Assembly (NCBI GenBank): GCA_945787805.1
Contig: CALZID010000012.1
Location: forward strand, 1-57,940
Reading direction: 5' to 3'
Source of the DNA: an uncultured Clostridia bacterium
GTDB lineage: Bacteria; Bacillota; Clostridia; Oscillospirales; Acutalibacteraceae
DNA length: 57,940 bases
The notes under the pieces were generated by a model, which worked only from the letters and a program-made list of their open reading frames with translations, searched no databases and was not told where the DNA came from. The position numbers and the translations under genes are program-made. Positions 1 to 7,375 of this stretch are shown here, in pieces (positions within the stretch are counted from its first letter, which is position 1; the number at the start of each line of letters is the position of its first letter).

Positions 1-53
1 AAAAAACCTTTACTTATAGGGTTTTATGCGGTCTACACTTTTTTTACAACCCC
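1..53 (-). repeat. 53-bp dispersed repeat, left-edge copy
   Basis: These 53 bases are the exact reverse complement of 8963-9015. The copy begins 8 bases past the yhaM stop codon and runs leftwards out of the window, so only its first part is visible. The other copy continues into a multi-hairpin element. Both copies start just downstream of a gene's stop codon with GGGGTTGTAAAAAAAG. A dispersed, possibly mobile, intergenic element is inferred. Confidence 0.85.
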
Positions 54-61
54 ATTTGTTT

Positions 62-1027
62 TTACAGTATATCAACCTTTAATTCTGCGTCATTATATTT
101 ATAAAACTTTCTGTCTTCAAGAGCCCAGAGTCTTTGAGTGAATTCGCCTTTTTCTATTCCGCTGACTGCGTCCATAATTTCATAGATACGGGCGTCCATT
201 AAGTCAAGCTGTGAAAGCAATTCCGCTTCAAGAAAAAGCGGTCTGACCGCTGCGCCGAATTCGGGTTCACCGTGATGGGACAAAATCATGTGCTGCAAAA
301 GCATTGATTTTTCGCTGTCAATATTGAGCTCTTTTGACGCATCTGCCACCATCATTGCACCCATTACAAGATGTCCCAAAAGATTGCCTTCGACGGTATA
401 TCCCGACGCTATACCCGTATCCTTAACATCAAACTCAACTGTTTTTGCAATATCGTGAAGAATTGCACCGGATATGAGCAACTCTCTGTTCACAAAGGGA
501 TAAACCTTGCAAACGCTCTCGCAGAGCTTAACGATTGATGATGTGTGCATTAAAAGTCCGCAGCGGATAGCATGGTGCAAACGGAATGCCGCAGGAAAAT
601 AGAGAATTTTTTCCTTATTCTTCTCAAGCAAATGTGTTACAACTCTTTTAAGGTCGTTATCTTTAAACTCGCCGACGGTTTTCAGAAGAAAGCCGAGCAT
701 ATCTTCTCCGCTGTAATCCGCTGATTTAACAAAGTCCGAGACATCAACACCGTCGCTGTCAATTACAGGACGGATTTTTTCAATTCTTAACTGGTCGTGT
801 CCGTTATACTGCGATATTGAACCTCGAACCTTTACAAACATATCGTTTTCATATTTACCGTGAGTATTTTCATTATAATCCCAGAGCTTTGCAAAAATTT
901 CTCCGCTTTTATCAGAAAGCACAATATCAAGATAAAAATTACCGTTTTTAGCTGTTTTTTTATCGCATTGTTTAATTACCGCAAAGCCTTCAACAAGTCC
1001 GTTATTACCGATTTCATTAAAATTCAT
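62..1027 (-). CDS. yhaM: 3'-5' exoribonuclease, YhaM family
   Basis: 321-residue protein with an N-terminal OB-fold (about residues 1-85, with WDYN and VRGSISQYNGHDQLRIEKI) followed by an HD metal-dependent hydrolase domain. The HD residues are visible as H-A-I-R-C-G-L-L-M-H, ILHDIAKT and LSHHGEPEFGA. YhaM enzymes are cytoplasmic 3'-5' exonucleases acting on RNA and single-stranded DNA, and about 315 residues is usual. The ATG follows AAAGGAAAC. It lies 68 bases downstream of the 41-aa peptide gene and has its own promoter, so it need not be part of the sporulation cluster. The stop is 8 bases from the 53-bp repeat. Family assignment is firm; the exact substrate is inferred from the family. 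Confidence 0.9.
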   Translation of the reverse strand: MNFNEIGNNGLVEGFAVIKQCDKKTAKNGNFYLDIVLSDKSGEIFAKLWDYNENTHGKYENDMFVKVRGSISQYNGHDQLRIEKIRPVIDSDGVDVSDFVKSADYSGEDMLGFLLKTVGEFKDNDLKRVVTHLLEKNKEKILYFPAAFRLHHAIRCGLLMHTSSIVKLCESVCKVYPFVNRELLISGAILHDIAKTVEFDVKDTGIASGYTVEGNLLGHLVMGAMMVADASKELNIDSEKSMLLQHMILSHHGEPEFGAAVRPLFLEAELLSQLDLMDARIYEIMDAVSGIEKGEFTQRLWALEDRKFYKYNDAELKVDIL

Positions 1028-1059
1028 ATATATAGTTTCCTTTCGACTGTATATATAAA

Positions 1060-1088
1060 ATTATACACTGACGAAATAACTATTGCAA
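1060..1088 (-). promoter_or_regulatory. SigA-type promoter of yhaM
   Basis: On the minus strand TTGCAA (1088-1083), a 17-base spacer and TATAAT (1065-1060) precede the yhaM ATG by about 33 bases. It overlaps the end of the 41-aa peptide gene region. Recognised by eye from consensus. Confidence 0.55.
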
Positions 1089-1095
1089 TATGTTT

Positions 1096-1221
1096 TTATC
1101 CGAAAAGCATTTTACCGGTGTTTTCCTGCACAATAAACAGTCCGCAAAGGGCAATTGTAATAAGCAGCGTTACCATGGACGACAGTATAAAACTCTTTAT
1201 AAGCGAAGACAGCTCCGACAT
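1096..1221 (-). CDS. 41-aa membrane peptide coupled to spoIIP
   Basis: A small reading frame whose ATG shares one base with the spoIIP stop (TAATG), preceded at proper distance by AAAGGAGTG, which lies inside the end of spoIIP. The peptide starts MSELSSLIKSFILSSMVTLL, continues with more hydrophobic residues (ITIALCGLFIV) and ends QENTGKMLFG. It therefore looks like a single membrane-spanning peptide with a short tail. The overlap and strong ribosome site suggest translational coupling to SpoIIP. I do not recognise the family. A role with the SpoIID/M/P engulfment machinery is only a guess from position; it may equally be an unrelated membrane peptide. Confidence 0.6.
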   Translation of the reverse strand: MSELSSLIKSFILSSMVTLLITIALCGLFIVQENTGKMLFG

Positions 1222-2336
1222 TATATTTCACACTCCTTTAATAATTCGGTTAACGATTCGGCAAAATACCGGGCTGAAAAAATAGCTTCTGTCAGGGTGT
1301 TTGCATCTGTTCCTATATCGACGGACAACGCACAGGGCAGTAAATCCATATTGTATTTTCTGCTTGAAAAAACCAAGGGTCTTATTAGTTTTGAGTTGTC
1401 ATTTGCCAATTTGTTTTGCAGTTTTAATGCAAAGGTCAGGTTTTTCTCCCAATTTGGAAAATCCGTCACATTGCCCGACTCACAGCCCGTTGTCAGCATT
1501 ATTTGAGCTACTTTTTTACCATCAATTTCAGCAGTCGTTTTAATTCTTGAACCGTCCTTTTGATAAATGGAATCACGGTGTACATCAAGCACAATTTGTA
1601 TCGACGGGTTATTTCTTAAAACTTCGCTCACCTTTTCTCTTGACCTTTCATAAGCGCCGCTGTACTGTTCGTCAAAGGTATCGGTTATATGAATGGTTTT
1701 ATATCCGTTTTCGTTGAGAATTTTACAGACTTCTTCACCGATTCGCACCACGGTTTCACCCTTATTTTCACTTCTTATACTCCTTGCATTTGAATAGAAA
1801 TCTCTGTCTATCAATTCATAGCTTTCAGAGGTATGTGTGTGATAAATAAGCACCGCAGGTTGATTTTTTGAAACATTGGCGGTAATCTTTTGATTTATAT
1901 AGTCTTCTATGTTTATTTCTACATCTAATGTTGTGTTTCTTAAAAGGATTTTATCATATTCTGCCGTAGCGTTTTTGCGGCTGTAATCTTCGCTGAGAAT
2001 TTTGCCGTCATTTGAAATATTATCGGCGTTTTTTCCTTCTGCTTCAATCAGTCTTTGAACATCGTCGGGTATATCTGACTTAACAGTCACCGACTGAGCC
2101 TCTTTATATGCCTCGCCCATTGAAGCCACTATCTTATCTTCTTTATTTATCGGGGCTTGCTGATTTTTAAAATATGATATACTCTCAAAAGGATATGACA
2201 AAAATGTTCCTATATCTATTATTGTTTTTTTATTAAAATCAGCATCAGAAACGCAGAAAAGAAACAGAGCAACAGGTATAATTAACTTCACAGCATATTC
2301 TGTAATAATTTCTGAAATGTTTGTCCTTTTATTCAA
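1221..2336 (-). CDS. spoIIP: stage II sporulation protein P (engulfment hydrolase)
   Basis: 371 residues with an N-terminal membrane anchor (about residues 13-28), a low-complexity linker, and a C-terminal amidase_3-like domain. Visible motifs are YHTHTSESY, LDVHRDS and a late SVDIGTDANTL. SpoIIP is the amidase/endopeptidase that, with SpoIID and SpoIIM, thins septal peptidoglycan during forespore engulfment, anchored in the mother-cell membrane. The start is TTG: the upstream ATGATG is out of frame and stops at once, and AAAGGA sits 8 bases before the TTG. It directly follows gpr, the same order as in Bacillus subtilis, and has a SigE-like promoter in the gap. It overlaps the 41-aa peptide gene by one base. 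Confidence 0.92.
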   Translation of the reverse strand: MNKRTNISEIITEYAVKLIIPVALFLFCVSDADFNKKTIIDIGTFLSYPFESISYFKNQQAPINKEDKIVASMGEAYKEAQSVTVKSDIPDDVQRLIEAEGKNADNISNDGKILSEDYSRKNATAEYDKILLRNTTLDVEINIEDYINQKITANVSKNQPAVLIYHTHTSESYELIDRDFYSNARSIRSENKGETVVRIGEEVCKILNENGYKTIHITDTFDEQYSGAYERSREKVSEVLRNNPSIQIVLDVHRDSIYQKDGSRIKTTAEIDGKKVAQIMLTTGCESGNVTDFPNWEKNLTFALKLQNKLANDNSKLIRPLVFSSRKYNMDLLPCALSVDIGTDANTLTEAIFSARYFAESLTELLKECEI

Positions 2337-2363
2337 AGCATCATTCCTTTCATATTTTACAAA

Positions 2364-2393
2364 AATATATGAAAGAAATATTTAAAAAATGAC
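2364..2393 (-). promoter_or_regulatory. possible SigE-type promoter of spoIIP
   Basis: Minus strand GTCATTTT (2393-2386), 14-base spacer, CATATATT (2371-2364). This resembles the mother-cell SigE consensus (about GTCATATT, 13-14 bases, CATACAAT). It leaves a leader of about 20 bases before the spoIIP ribosome site. SigE control of spoIIP is established in Bacillus subtilis; the site here is inferred by eye. Confidence 0.42.
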
Positions 2394-3265
2394 TACATCA
2401 ACGAAAGCAAAAATTCAGGCTCGATATGAGGTTGAAGTGCGCAATTTATACTGAGCGCCAATAAGCGTGACGCTCTTTCGATAATTAAATCAATATCTCT
2501 CGGTGTTACCATCACTTTTTCCGCTTCATTTGAAATTGAGTCAGTATTTTCATCGTTTTCGGTTAAATCGCAAACAAGGGTTTTACCGTCAACTACTGTC
2601 GGAATTCCGATTGCTATTACCGGTATTCCTAACATTTCACTGTCTATTCTTGTTCTGTGGTTACCCACACCCGAACCCGGTGAAATGCCCGTATCGGACA
2701 ATTGAACTGTTTTTCCCAATCTTGACAGACTTCTCGAAGCTAACGCGTCAACCGCAATAACCGCCTTAGGTTTTATTAAATTCGCAATTCCTTTAATGTA
2801 TTCGGCGGTTTCTATTCCGGTTTTTCCAAGCACCCCCGTTGAAATGGCTGACACGGAATTAAATTCGGGCAATCCTAAATCCTTTGAAATATCTTTCGCA
2901 ATGTGACGTGTTGAAAAAATTTGTTCCGCACAGCAAGGCCCCAATGCATCGGGTGTAATATTGTCATTGCCGATTCCCGCTACCAAAACTGCTCCGTTAC
3001 TGTCAGGAAGCAATTGTACAATTATATCTGTTAAAGCTTTTAACCGTCCGTCGAGTAATTCTGTTTCGTGTGAAAACTCAGGTAAGTCAACGGTATAGTA
3101 TTTTCCCTTTGGCTTGCCCACCTGTCTTTCGCCGTCTTCGTCTAAAACTTCTATCAAGGTTATAACCGCATCATCTTTTTCGGTTTCTTCAAATTTTATT
3201 CCTTTTATATTACTACTTTTTATTATCTCATGACGCTCGAGCGCCAAATCAGTCCTGAATTGCAT
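2393..3265 (-). CDS. gpr: germination protease GPR
   Basis: 290-residue member of the GPR endopeptidase family (peptidase A25), which cuts small acid-soluble spore proteins during germination. The N-terminus carries RTDLALER, typical of the propeptide cleavage area. Further along are GNDNITPDALGP, VIAVDALASRSLSRLG and GISPGSGVGNHR, all characteristic of the family. Length matches clostridial GPR, slightly shorter than the Bacillus enzyme. The ATG follows TAGGGTGAAGCT. It is divergent from rpsT and upstream of spoIIP, a synteny widely kept in endospore formers. In Bacillus it is made in the forespore under SigF/SigG; no convincing forespore promoter could be read here. Confidence 0.95.
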   Translation of the reverse strand: MQFRTDLALERHEIIKSSNIKGIKFEETEKDDAVITLIEVLDEDGERQVGKPKGKYYTVDLPEFSHETELLDGRLKALTDIIVQLLPDSNGAVLVAGIGNDNITPDALGPCCAEQIFSTRHIAKDISKDLGLPEFNSVSAISTGVLGKTGIETAEYIKGIANLIKPKAVIAVDALASRSLSRLGKTVQLSDTGISPGSGVGNHRTRIDSEMLGIPVIAIGIPTVVDGKTLVCDLTENDENTDSISNEAEKVMVTPRDIDLIIERASRLLALSINCALQPHIEPEFLLSLM

Positions 3266-3344
3266 AGCTTCACCCTATAAAATCATGGTTTTTCATCATT
3301 ATTATTGACCGCAGAAAAAAATATAGTCAATTTATAAAAAAAAC

Positions 3345-3373
3345 TTGATTTTTATTTTAATTCGTGCTAATAT
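3345..3373 (+). promoter_or_regulatory. rpsT promoter
   Basis: TTGATT (3345-3350), 17-base spacer, TAATAT (3368-3373), leaving a leader of about 27 bases with AAGGAGGTG before the rpsT ATG. Consensus-like SigA site read by eye. Confidence 0.55.
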
Positions 3374-3406
3374 ATGTATCTGTAATGCGAAGGAGGTGTA
3401 ACGAAT

Positions 3407-3664
3407 ATGGCAAATATTAAATCAGCTAAAAAGCGTGTTCTCGTTAACAAGACAAAGGCACAGCGTAACAAGTCAACTAACTCTGCTCTCAAAACAGCTA
3501 TCAAAAAGGCAAACATTGCTATTGAAACAAATGCTGCTGACAAAGATGAGCTTGTAAAGATTGCTGTTAAGAAAATCGACCAAGCCGCTGCAAAGGGTCT
3601 TCTTCATAAGAATAATGCAGCTCGTAAAAAGTCTGCTCTCGTTACAAAACTTAACAAGGCTTAA
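3407..3664 (+). CDS. rpsT: 30S ribosomal protein S20
   Basis: 85 residues, lysine- and alanine-rich, opening MANIKSAKKRV and carrying NSALKTAIKKA and a late KGLLHKNNAARKKS. This is the full S20 pattern and length; it binds 16S rRNA in the small subunit. The AAGGAGGTG ribosome site is near perfect and 8-9 bases from the ATG. It is divergent from gpr, the usual clostridial arrangement. No clear intrinsic terminator follows before the 59-aa gene. Confidence 0.98.
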   Translation: MANIKSAKKRVLVNKTKAQRNKSTNSALKTAIKKANIAIETNAADKDELVKIAVKKIDQAAAKGLLHKNNAARKKSALVTKLNKA

Positions 3665-3732
3665 TTTATTTACGCAGTTCTTTGCCGTTGACGAAAGTCT
3701 TCGGCATTTTTCTTATTTTTACAAACTGTTCA

Positions 3733-3761
3733 TTGACATTTTTTAATTAGTTGTGTATAAT
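3733..3761 (+). promoter_or_regulatory. perfect-consensus promoter of the 59-aa gene
   Basis: TTGACA (3733-3738), exactly 17 bases, TATAAT (3756-3761). Both hexamers match SigA consensus at every base, followed by GGGAGGA before the ATG at 3795. Strong constitutive transcription is inferred. Confidence 0.75.
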
Positions 3762-3794
3762 TAAAAAAAGATATTTATTGGGAGGATTTCTCTT

Positions 3795-3974
3795 ATGAAA
3801 AAGGCTTTGAAAGTTATTGCTGTTATTGCCGGCATTGCCGCTGTTGCGGTTGCTGCGTATGTTGTTATCAAAAAATATGTTGACAGTAAAAGAGTTGTAA
3901 TCGGCAATGATGCTGAAAACTATGTTTCATGCTCATTCTGTGATGACACTTTTGTTTCTGAAACTGTTGCATAA
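3795..3974 (+). CDS. 59-aa membrane peptide with CSFC motif
   Basis: A 59-residue peptide with start MKKALKVIAVIAGIAAVAVA, one membrane helix (about residues 6-26), a basic stretch KKYVDSKR, and a polar acidic tail containing VSCSFCDDTF. The two cysteines spaced C-x2-C followed by aspartates could bind metal or form a disulfide. The ribosome site GGGAGGATTT is good, the promoter is perfect consensus, and a hairpin terminator follows directly, so this is a complete monocistronic unit. The family is not recognised. Topology is probably N-in with a short external tail if the helix acts as a signal anchor. Confidence 0.75.
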   Translation: MKKALKVIAVIAGIAAVAVAAYVVIKKYVDSKRVVIGNDAENYVSCSFCDDTFVSETVA

Positions 3975-3990
3975 TCAGAACTCATAATGA

Positions 3991-4022
3991 AAAACAGGAC
4001 TGTGAATTCAGCCCTGTTTTTT
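3991..4022. terminator. bidirectional terminator
   Basis: Stem ACAGGACTG / CAGCCCTGT with one mismatch and a TGAATT loop, followed by eight T on the plus strand and a T-run on the minus strand. It separates the convergent 59-aa gene and spoVAE. Confidence 0.8.
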
Positions 4023-4376
4023 TTATTTTGATTTCGGCTTTGTAACAAACGATGTGATTAGTCCGCAAAGCATTGCCACGGTTATACCCACCGAGCCTGC
4101 CGATAACGGCCCGGATATGATTCCCAAAGCACCTTTTTCTTTAATTGCTTCTTTTGTTCCCTGAACTAAGGTATTGCCAAAGCCCGTCAAAGGCACGGTT
4201 GCCCCTGCGCCTGCCCACTTGACAATGGGCTCATAAATTCCCAATCCGCCTAAAATGACGCCGATAACCACAAATGCGACAAGAATTCTCGCAGGCGTAA
4301 GTTTTGTAAGGTCAATTAAAAGCTGACCTATTACGCATATAATTCCGCCGACTAAAAATGCTTTTAAAAAAATCAT
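4023..4376 (-). CDS. spoVAE: stage V sporulation protein AE
   Basis: 117 residues and highly hydrophobic, with about three to four membrane helices. The motifs GGIICVIGQLL, TPARILV and VPLTGFGNTL are typical of SpoVAE (SpoVAEb). SpoVA proteins form the inner-forespore-membrane channel that loads dipicolinic acid. Normally spoVAC, spoVAD and spoVAE lie together; here spoVAE stands alone, so the partners must be elsewhere in the genome. The ATG follows GGGAGGAAG. A SigG-like site lies just upstream. Function is well supported by family. Confidence 0.92.
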   Translation of the reverse strand: MIFLKAFLVGGIICVIGQLLIDLTKLTPARILVAFVVIGVILGGLGIYEPIVKWAGAGATVPLTGFGNTLVQGTKEAIKEKGALGIISGPLSAGSVGITVAMLCGLITSFVTKPKSK

Positions 4377-4394
4377 ATTTCTTCCTCCCTAACA

Positions 4395-4424
4395 TAGTTT
4401 GGCAGAAAGAAAATTTTTTATTCA
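4395..4424 (-). promoter_or_regulatory. possible SigG-type promoter of spoVAE
   Basis: Minus strand TGAATA (4424-4419), 17 bases, CAAACTA (4401-4395), close to the forespore SigG pattern TGAATA / CATACTA. It overlaps the T-run end of the upstream terminator and leaves a very short leader, about 12 bases, before the ATG, which lowers confidence. Confidence 0.35.
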
Positions 4425-4455
4425 ACAAAAAAGCACGAGATAAAATATCCCGTGC
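4423..4455 (-). terminator. terminator of the sigma factor / zinc-ribbon unit
   Basis: Minus strand stem GCACGGGATA / TATCTCGTGC with an internal mismatch, followed by six T. It ends the transcript before spoVAE. Confidence 0.75.
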
Positions 4456-4466
4456 AAATTTTTAAA

Positions 4467-4742
4467 TTATTCGCCCTTCATTTTAGCAAAGCATTCACTG
4501 CAATAAACAGGTCTGTCGTCTTTGGGAAGGAAAGGAACTTTTGCTTCACCGCCACAAGAAGCACAAACTGCTGTGTGGAATTCCTTTGCACCGCGAATTG
4601 CATTTTTGCGTGCTACACGGCACTCTTTGCATCTCTGCGGTTCATTCACAAACCCTTTCTCTGCATAAAATTCCTGTTCACCTGCTGTAAAAACGAATTC
4701 GTTTCCACAATCTTTACAGGTAAGTGTTTTGTCTTCGTACAT
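4467..4742 (-). CDS. zinc-ribbon domain protein
   Basis: 91 residues with four C-x2-C knuckles in order: CKDC, CKEC, CASC and CSEC. Together they make two zinc ribbons of the small cytoplasmic family usually annotated as zinc-ribbon domain (zf-Tbcl-like). No enzymatic residues are visible. It sits 35 bases after the SigH-like sigma gene and is probably co-transcribed with it. The ATG follows GCGAGGTAG. Proteins of this type are common next to unrelated genes in Clostridia and their function is unknown; nucleic-acid or protein binding is a family-level guess. Confidence 0.85.
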   Translation of the reverse strand: MYEDKTLTCKDCGNEFVFTAGEQEFYAEKGFVNEPQRCKECRVARKNAIRGAKEFHTAVCASCGGEAKVPFLPKDDRPVYCSECFAKMKGE

Positions 4743-4777
4743 TTTGCTACCTCGCTTATTTTTTACCCAAAGGGCAT

Positions 4778-5329
4778 TTATTTGATACTGCGGATTTTCT
4801 TGCGTATTCTTTGCAGCGCATTGTCAACAGACTTTTCACTGCAATCAAGAATCTCAGCAATTTCATTATAGCTTAAACCGAGCAAATTAAGTCTGAACAC
4901 TTTTTTCTCGGTCTTTGAAAGGTTGTTATTAACAAAGGATAGAATAGAATCAATTTCTTCGTTATATATCAACATTTCTTCAGGAGTCGGAGTAAAAGAA
5001 CGAATATCGCTTTTTTCATCAATTGAAATATATGAATCAAGCGGAAGATTATTCTTTTTGTTTGCAGTTCTCAATGCAGAAAGCATTTTTCGGGTAATAA
5101 GAGTTGCAGCATATGTAGAAAACAACACACCCTTTGACTCATCAAAGGAATAAACCGCAGAAAGAAGCCCCAACATCCCCTCTTGATATAAATCTTCATT
5201 CTCAATGCCACTTATTGTCTTAAAAGAAAGTGATTTTTGAAGAACTGTTTCGGAATAGCGTTTAATTATATCGGTTAATGCATTACTGTCTCCGCTTTTT
5301 GCCTTTGAGACAAGTAAATTTTCATCCAA
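4778..5329 (-). CDS. RNA polymerase sigma factor, SigH-like
   Basis: 183-residue sigma-70 family protein. Region 2 is visible as NEDLYQEGMLGLLSAVYSFD, then RKMLSALRTANKKNNLPLDS, and region 4 as LSYNEIAEILDCSEKSVDNA. The LPLDSY and TPEEMLIYNEE stretches match Spo0H/SigH rather than the housekeeping factor. SigH in endospore formers drives early sporulation and stationary-phase genes. I chose a TTG start (5329) because GAGGTG lies 6 bases upstream; the frame is open to a GTG at 5356. It is a little shorter than Bacillus SigH (about 218 residues), so a divergent paralogue is possible. Confidence 0.8.
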   Translation of the reverse strand: MDENLLVSKAKSGDSNALTDIIKRYSETVLQKSLSFKTISGIENEDLYQEGMLGLLSAVYSFDESKGVLFSTYAATLITRKMLSALRTANKKNNLPLDSYISIDEKSDIRSFTPTPEEMLIYNEEIDSILSFVNNNLSKTEKKVFRLNLLGLSYNEIAEILDCSEKSVDNALQRIRKKIRSIK

Positions 5330-5381
5330 AAAATTCACCTCGAAACACCATGACACAAAACTACTAATCTATATATTCTAA

Positions 5382-5409
5382 ATTATATCACAAAAACTGT
5401 AAAAGTCAA
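5382..5409 (-). promoter_or_regulatory. promoter of the SigH-like gene
   Basis: Minus strand TTGACT (5409-5404), 16-base spacer, TATAAT (5387-5382). It is about 40 bases upstream of the GAGGTG ribosome site. Confidence 0.55.
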
Positions 5410-5447
5410 CTAATATTTTTGTATATATTTCATAAATTTATATTACC

Positions 5448-5478
5448 GAAAAAAAGAACCGCAAAACAATTGCGGCTC
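5448..5478 (-). terminator. terminator after the 31-aa peptide gene
   Basis: Minus strand stem AGCCGCAA / TTGCGGTT with a five-base loop followed by a T-rich run. It closes the pgcA unit. Confidence 0.75.
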
Positions 5479-5485
5479 TCTGTTT

Positions 5486-5581
5486 TTACATAAATATTTG
5501 AATTATAACCGTGGCTGTACTTAAAAGCATAATTGCAGCAAGAAAGATTGCAACTGCCTTAACAAAAAAACTTCTGTTCAT
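5486..5581 (-). CDS. 31-aa hydrophobic peptide
   Basis: Reading frame of 31 residues starting MNRSFFVKAVAIFLAAIMLL, followed by STATVIIQIFM, essentially one membrane helix. Its ribosome site AGGAGT is formed by the last codons of pgcA, with 9 bases to the ATG, and a terminator follows the stop. The position argues for translation coupled to pgcA. No family recognised. It could be a small membrane peptide or a leader-like fragment; the good ribosome site and clean ending make it worth annotating. Confidence 0.45.
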   Translation of the reverse strand: MNRSFFVKAVAIFLAAIMLLSTATVIIQIFM

Positions 5582-5586
5582 TTTAA

Positions 5587-7302
5587 TTAAACTCCTAAAA
5601 TATCAGAAATACTCTTTCCTAAGATTTCTGCTTTTTCTTCTGAAATCTTCCTGGTTTCACCGCAAGCAGTAATATATGCCTTGATTTTGGGCTCTGTACC
5701 CGACGGACGGACAATAACCTTGCTGCCGTCTGCGAGATAATATGAAAGTACATTGGATTTCGGCAGGTTTATTACACTTTCTTCACCGTTATTTGATTTC
5801 ATTACGCTCAATTTATAATCTGCAATCTTTACAACATCAAAATCGCCGATTTTCTTTGGCGGATTTTCACGAAGCGATGACATTATATCCGCCATCTTCT
5901 GCATTCCGCTTGCACCTTCAAAGGCAAAATTTAACACAGTGTTGAGATACATGCCGTATTTTTCGTAAATGCCATCCATAAACTCTTTAAGCGAGATACC
6001 GCGTAGCTTATAATATGACGCCATTTCGCAGATAAGAAGCGATGCAACAACCGCATCTTTATCACGGGCATGTATGCCGCGAAGATAGCCGTAAGATTCT
6101 TCCATACCTACAACAAAGCGGTTTTCTTCGTTGTTTTTCTCAAGCTTTGTGATAAGTTCGCCGATATACTTAAATCCGGTTAATAAATCGGCGGTTTCTG
6201 CTCCGTAAAAAGACGCTATTGTTTCAATCAAAGGTGTTGTGACTATTGTTTTTACCACAATTGGATTTTCGGGCAGTTTATTTTGCTCTTTAAGTGATGA
6301 GAGAAGGTATTCTGTAAACATTGCACCCACTTCATTACCGGTCATAAGCACATAGTCATCGCCGTCTTTTACTGCTATGCCCACACGGTCACAGTCGGGG
6401 TCGGTTGCCAAAAGCAAATCTGCATCTGTTCCCTTTGCGGTTTCGATTGCACATTCAAATGCCTGACGGATTTCGGGGTTCGGATAAGGACAAGTTGGGA
6501 AATTACCGTCGGGTTTTTCTTGCTCTTTTACCACTGTAACATCCTTAACACCTGCCATTTTAAGCACTTTACGAACAGGCTTATTGCCTGCACCGTTAAG
6601 AGGTGTATAAATCACTTTAAGGTTTGCTTTTTTGATAGAATCAGGATTAACAAGACTTGAAATCACCTTTGCATAGAATTCTTCGTAAAGCCAGTCTTCA
6701 ATAAAATCGACCATATCTTCAGCCAAAGCATTGTCAAAATCCATTGTTTTAACATCTTTAAACATATCAATATTCTGAATATAATTATATGTCTTTGCCG
6801 CCGCTTCGTCTGTCATTTGATATCCGTTGGGGTCATAGCACTTAAATCCGTTATATTTTGACGGATTGTGACTTGCAGTAATAATGATACCCGATGAGCA
6901 ATTAAGTCTTCTGACTGCGAACGAGAGCATTGGTGTGGGAACAAGTTCGGGATAAATATATACCTTAATTCCGTTTGCCGCAAGAACACCCGCCGCACTT
7001 TCGGCAAATTCTTTAGACTTTATTCTTGAATCGTAAGCAATGGCAACGGACGGATTTTCAAAAGCTTCGTTAAGATAATCAGCCAAGCCTTGTGTTGCCT
7101 GATTAACCGTATAAACATTCATTCGGTTCGTACCTGCTCCGATAACTCCGCGAAGCCCTGCTGTACCGAATTCGAGATTTTTATAGAATCTGTCAAGAAT
7201 TGCTTCTTCGTCCCCTTTTATGCTTTCAAGCTCTGGAATTAAATCAGCATCGGCAGTTGCCGAAGATAACCAAATTTCATAGAGTTTATTGATATCGTTC
7301 AT
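5587..7302 (-). CDS. pgcA: phosphohexomutase (phosphoglucomutase/phosphomannomutase)
   Basis: 571-residue alpha-D-phosphohexomutase that interconverts hexose 1- and 6-phosphates. The four hallmark loops are present: catalytic phosphoserine loop TASHNPSKYNGFKCYDP (about residue 143), metal loop DPDCDRVG (about 303), sugar loop GMEESYGY (about 399), and phosphate loop RPSGTEPKIKAY near the C-terminus. Length matches the PgcA/Pgm type of Firmicutes, which feeds UDP-glucose, glycogen and wall polymer synthesis. The ATG follows TTGGAGG. It is divergent from comM. Substrate preference cannot be read from the sequence. Confidence 0.93.
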   Translation of the reverse strand: MNDINKLYEIWLSSATADADLIPELESIKGDEEAILDRFYKNLEFGTAGLRGVIGAGTNRMNVYTVNQATQGLADYLNEAFENPSVAIAYDSRIKSKEFAESAAGVLAANGIKVYIYPELVPTPMLSFAVRRLNCSSGIIITASHNPSKYNGFKCYDPNGYQMTDEAAAKTYNYIQNIDMFKDVKTMDFDNALAEDMVDFIEDWLYEEFYAKVISSLVNPDSIKKANLKVIYTPLNGAGNKPVRKVLKMAGVKDVTVVKEQEKPDGNFPTCPYPNPEIRQAFECAIETAKGTDADLLLATDPDCDRVGIAVKDGDDYVLMTGNEVGAMFTEYLLSSLKEQNKLPENPIVVKTIVTTPLIETIASFYGAETADLLTGFKYIGELITKLEKNNEENRFVVGMEESYGYLRGIHARDKDAVVASLLICEMASYYKLRGISLKEFMDGIYEKYGMYLNTVLNFAFEGASGMQKMADIMSSLRENPPKKIGDFDVVKIADYKLSVMKSNNGEESVINLPKSNVLSYYLADGSKVIVRPSGTEPKIKAYITACGETRKISEEKAEILGKSISDILGV

Positions 7303-7375
7303 TATTAAACCTCCAATATTTTTCTATTATGTATTTTATATCAAATCACAACAAAAGTAAATATATATTTTTATG

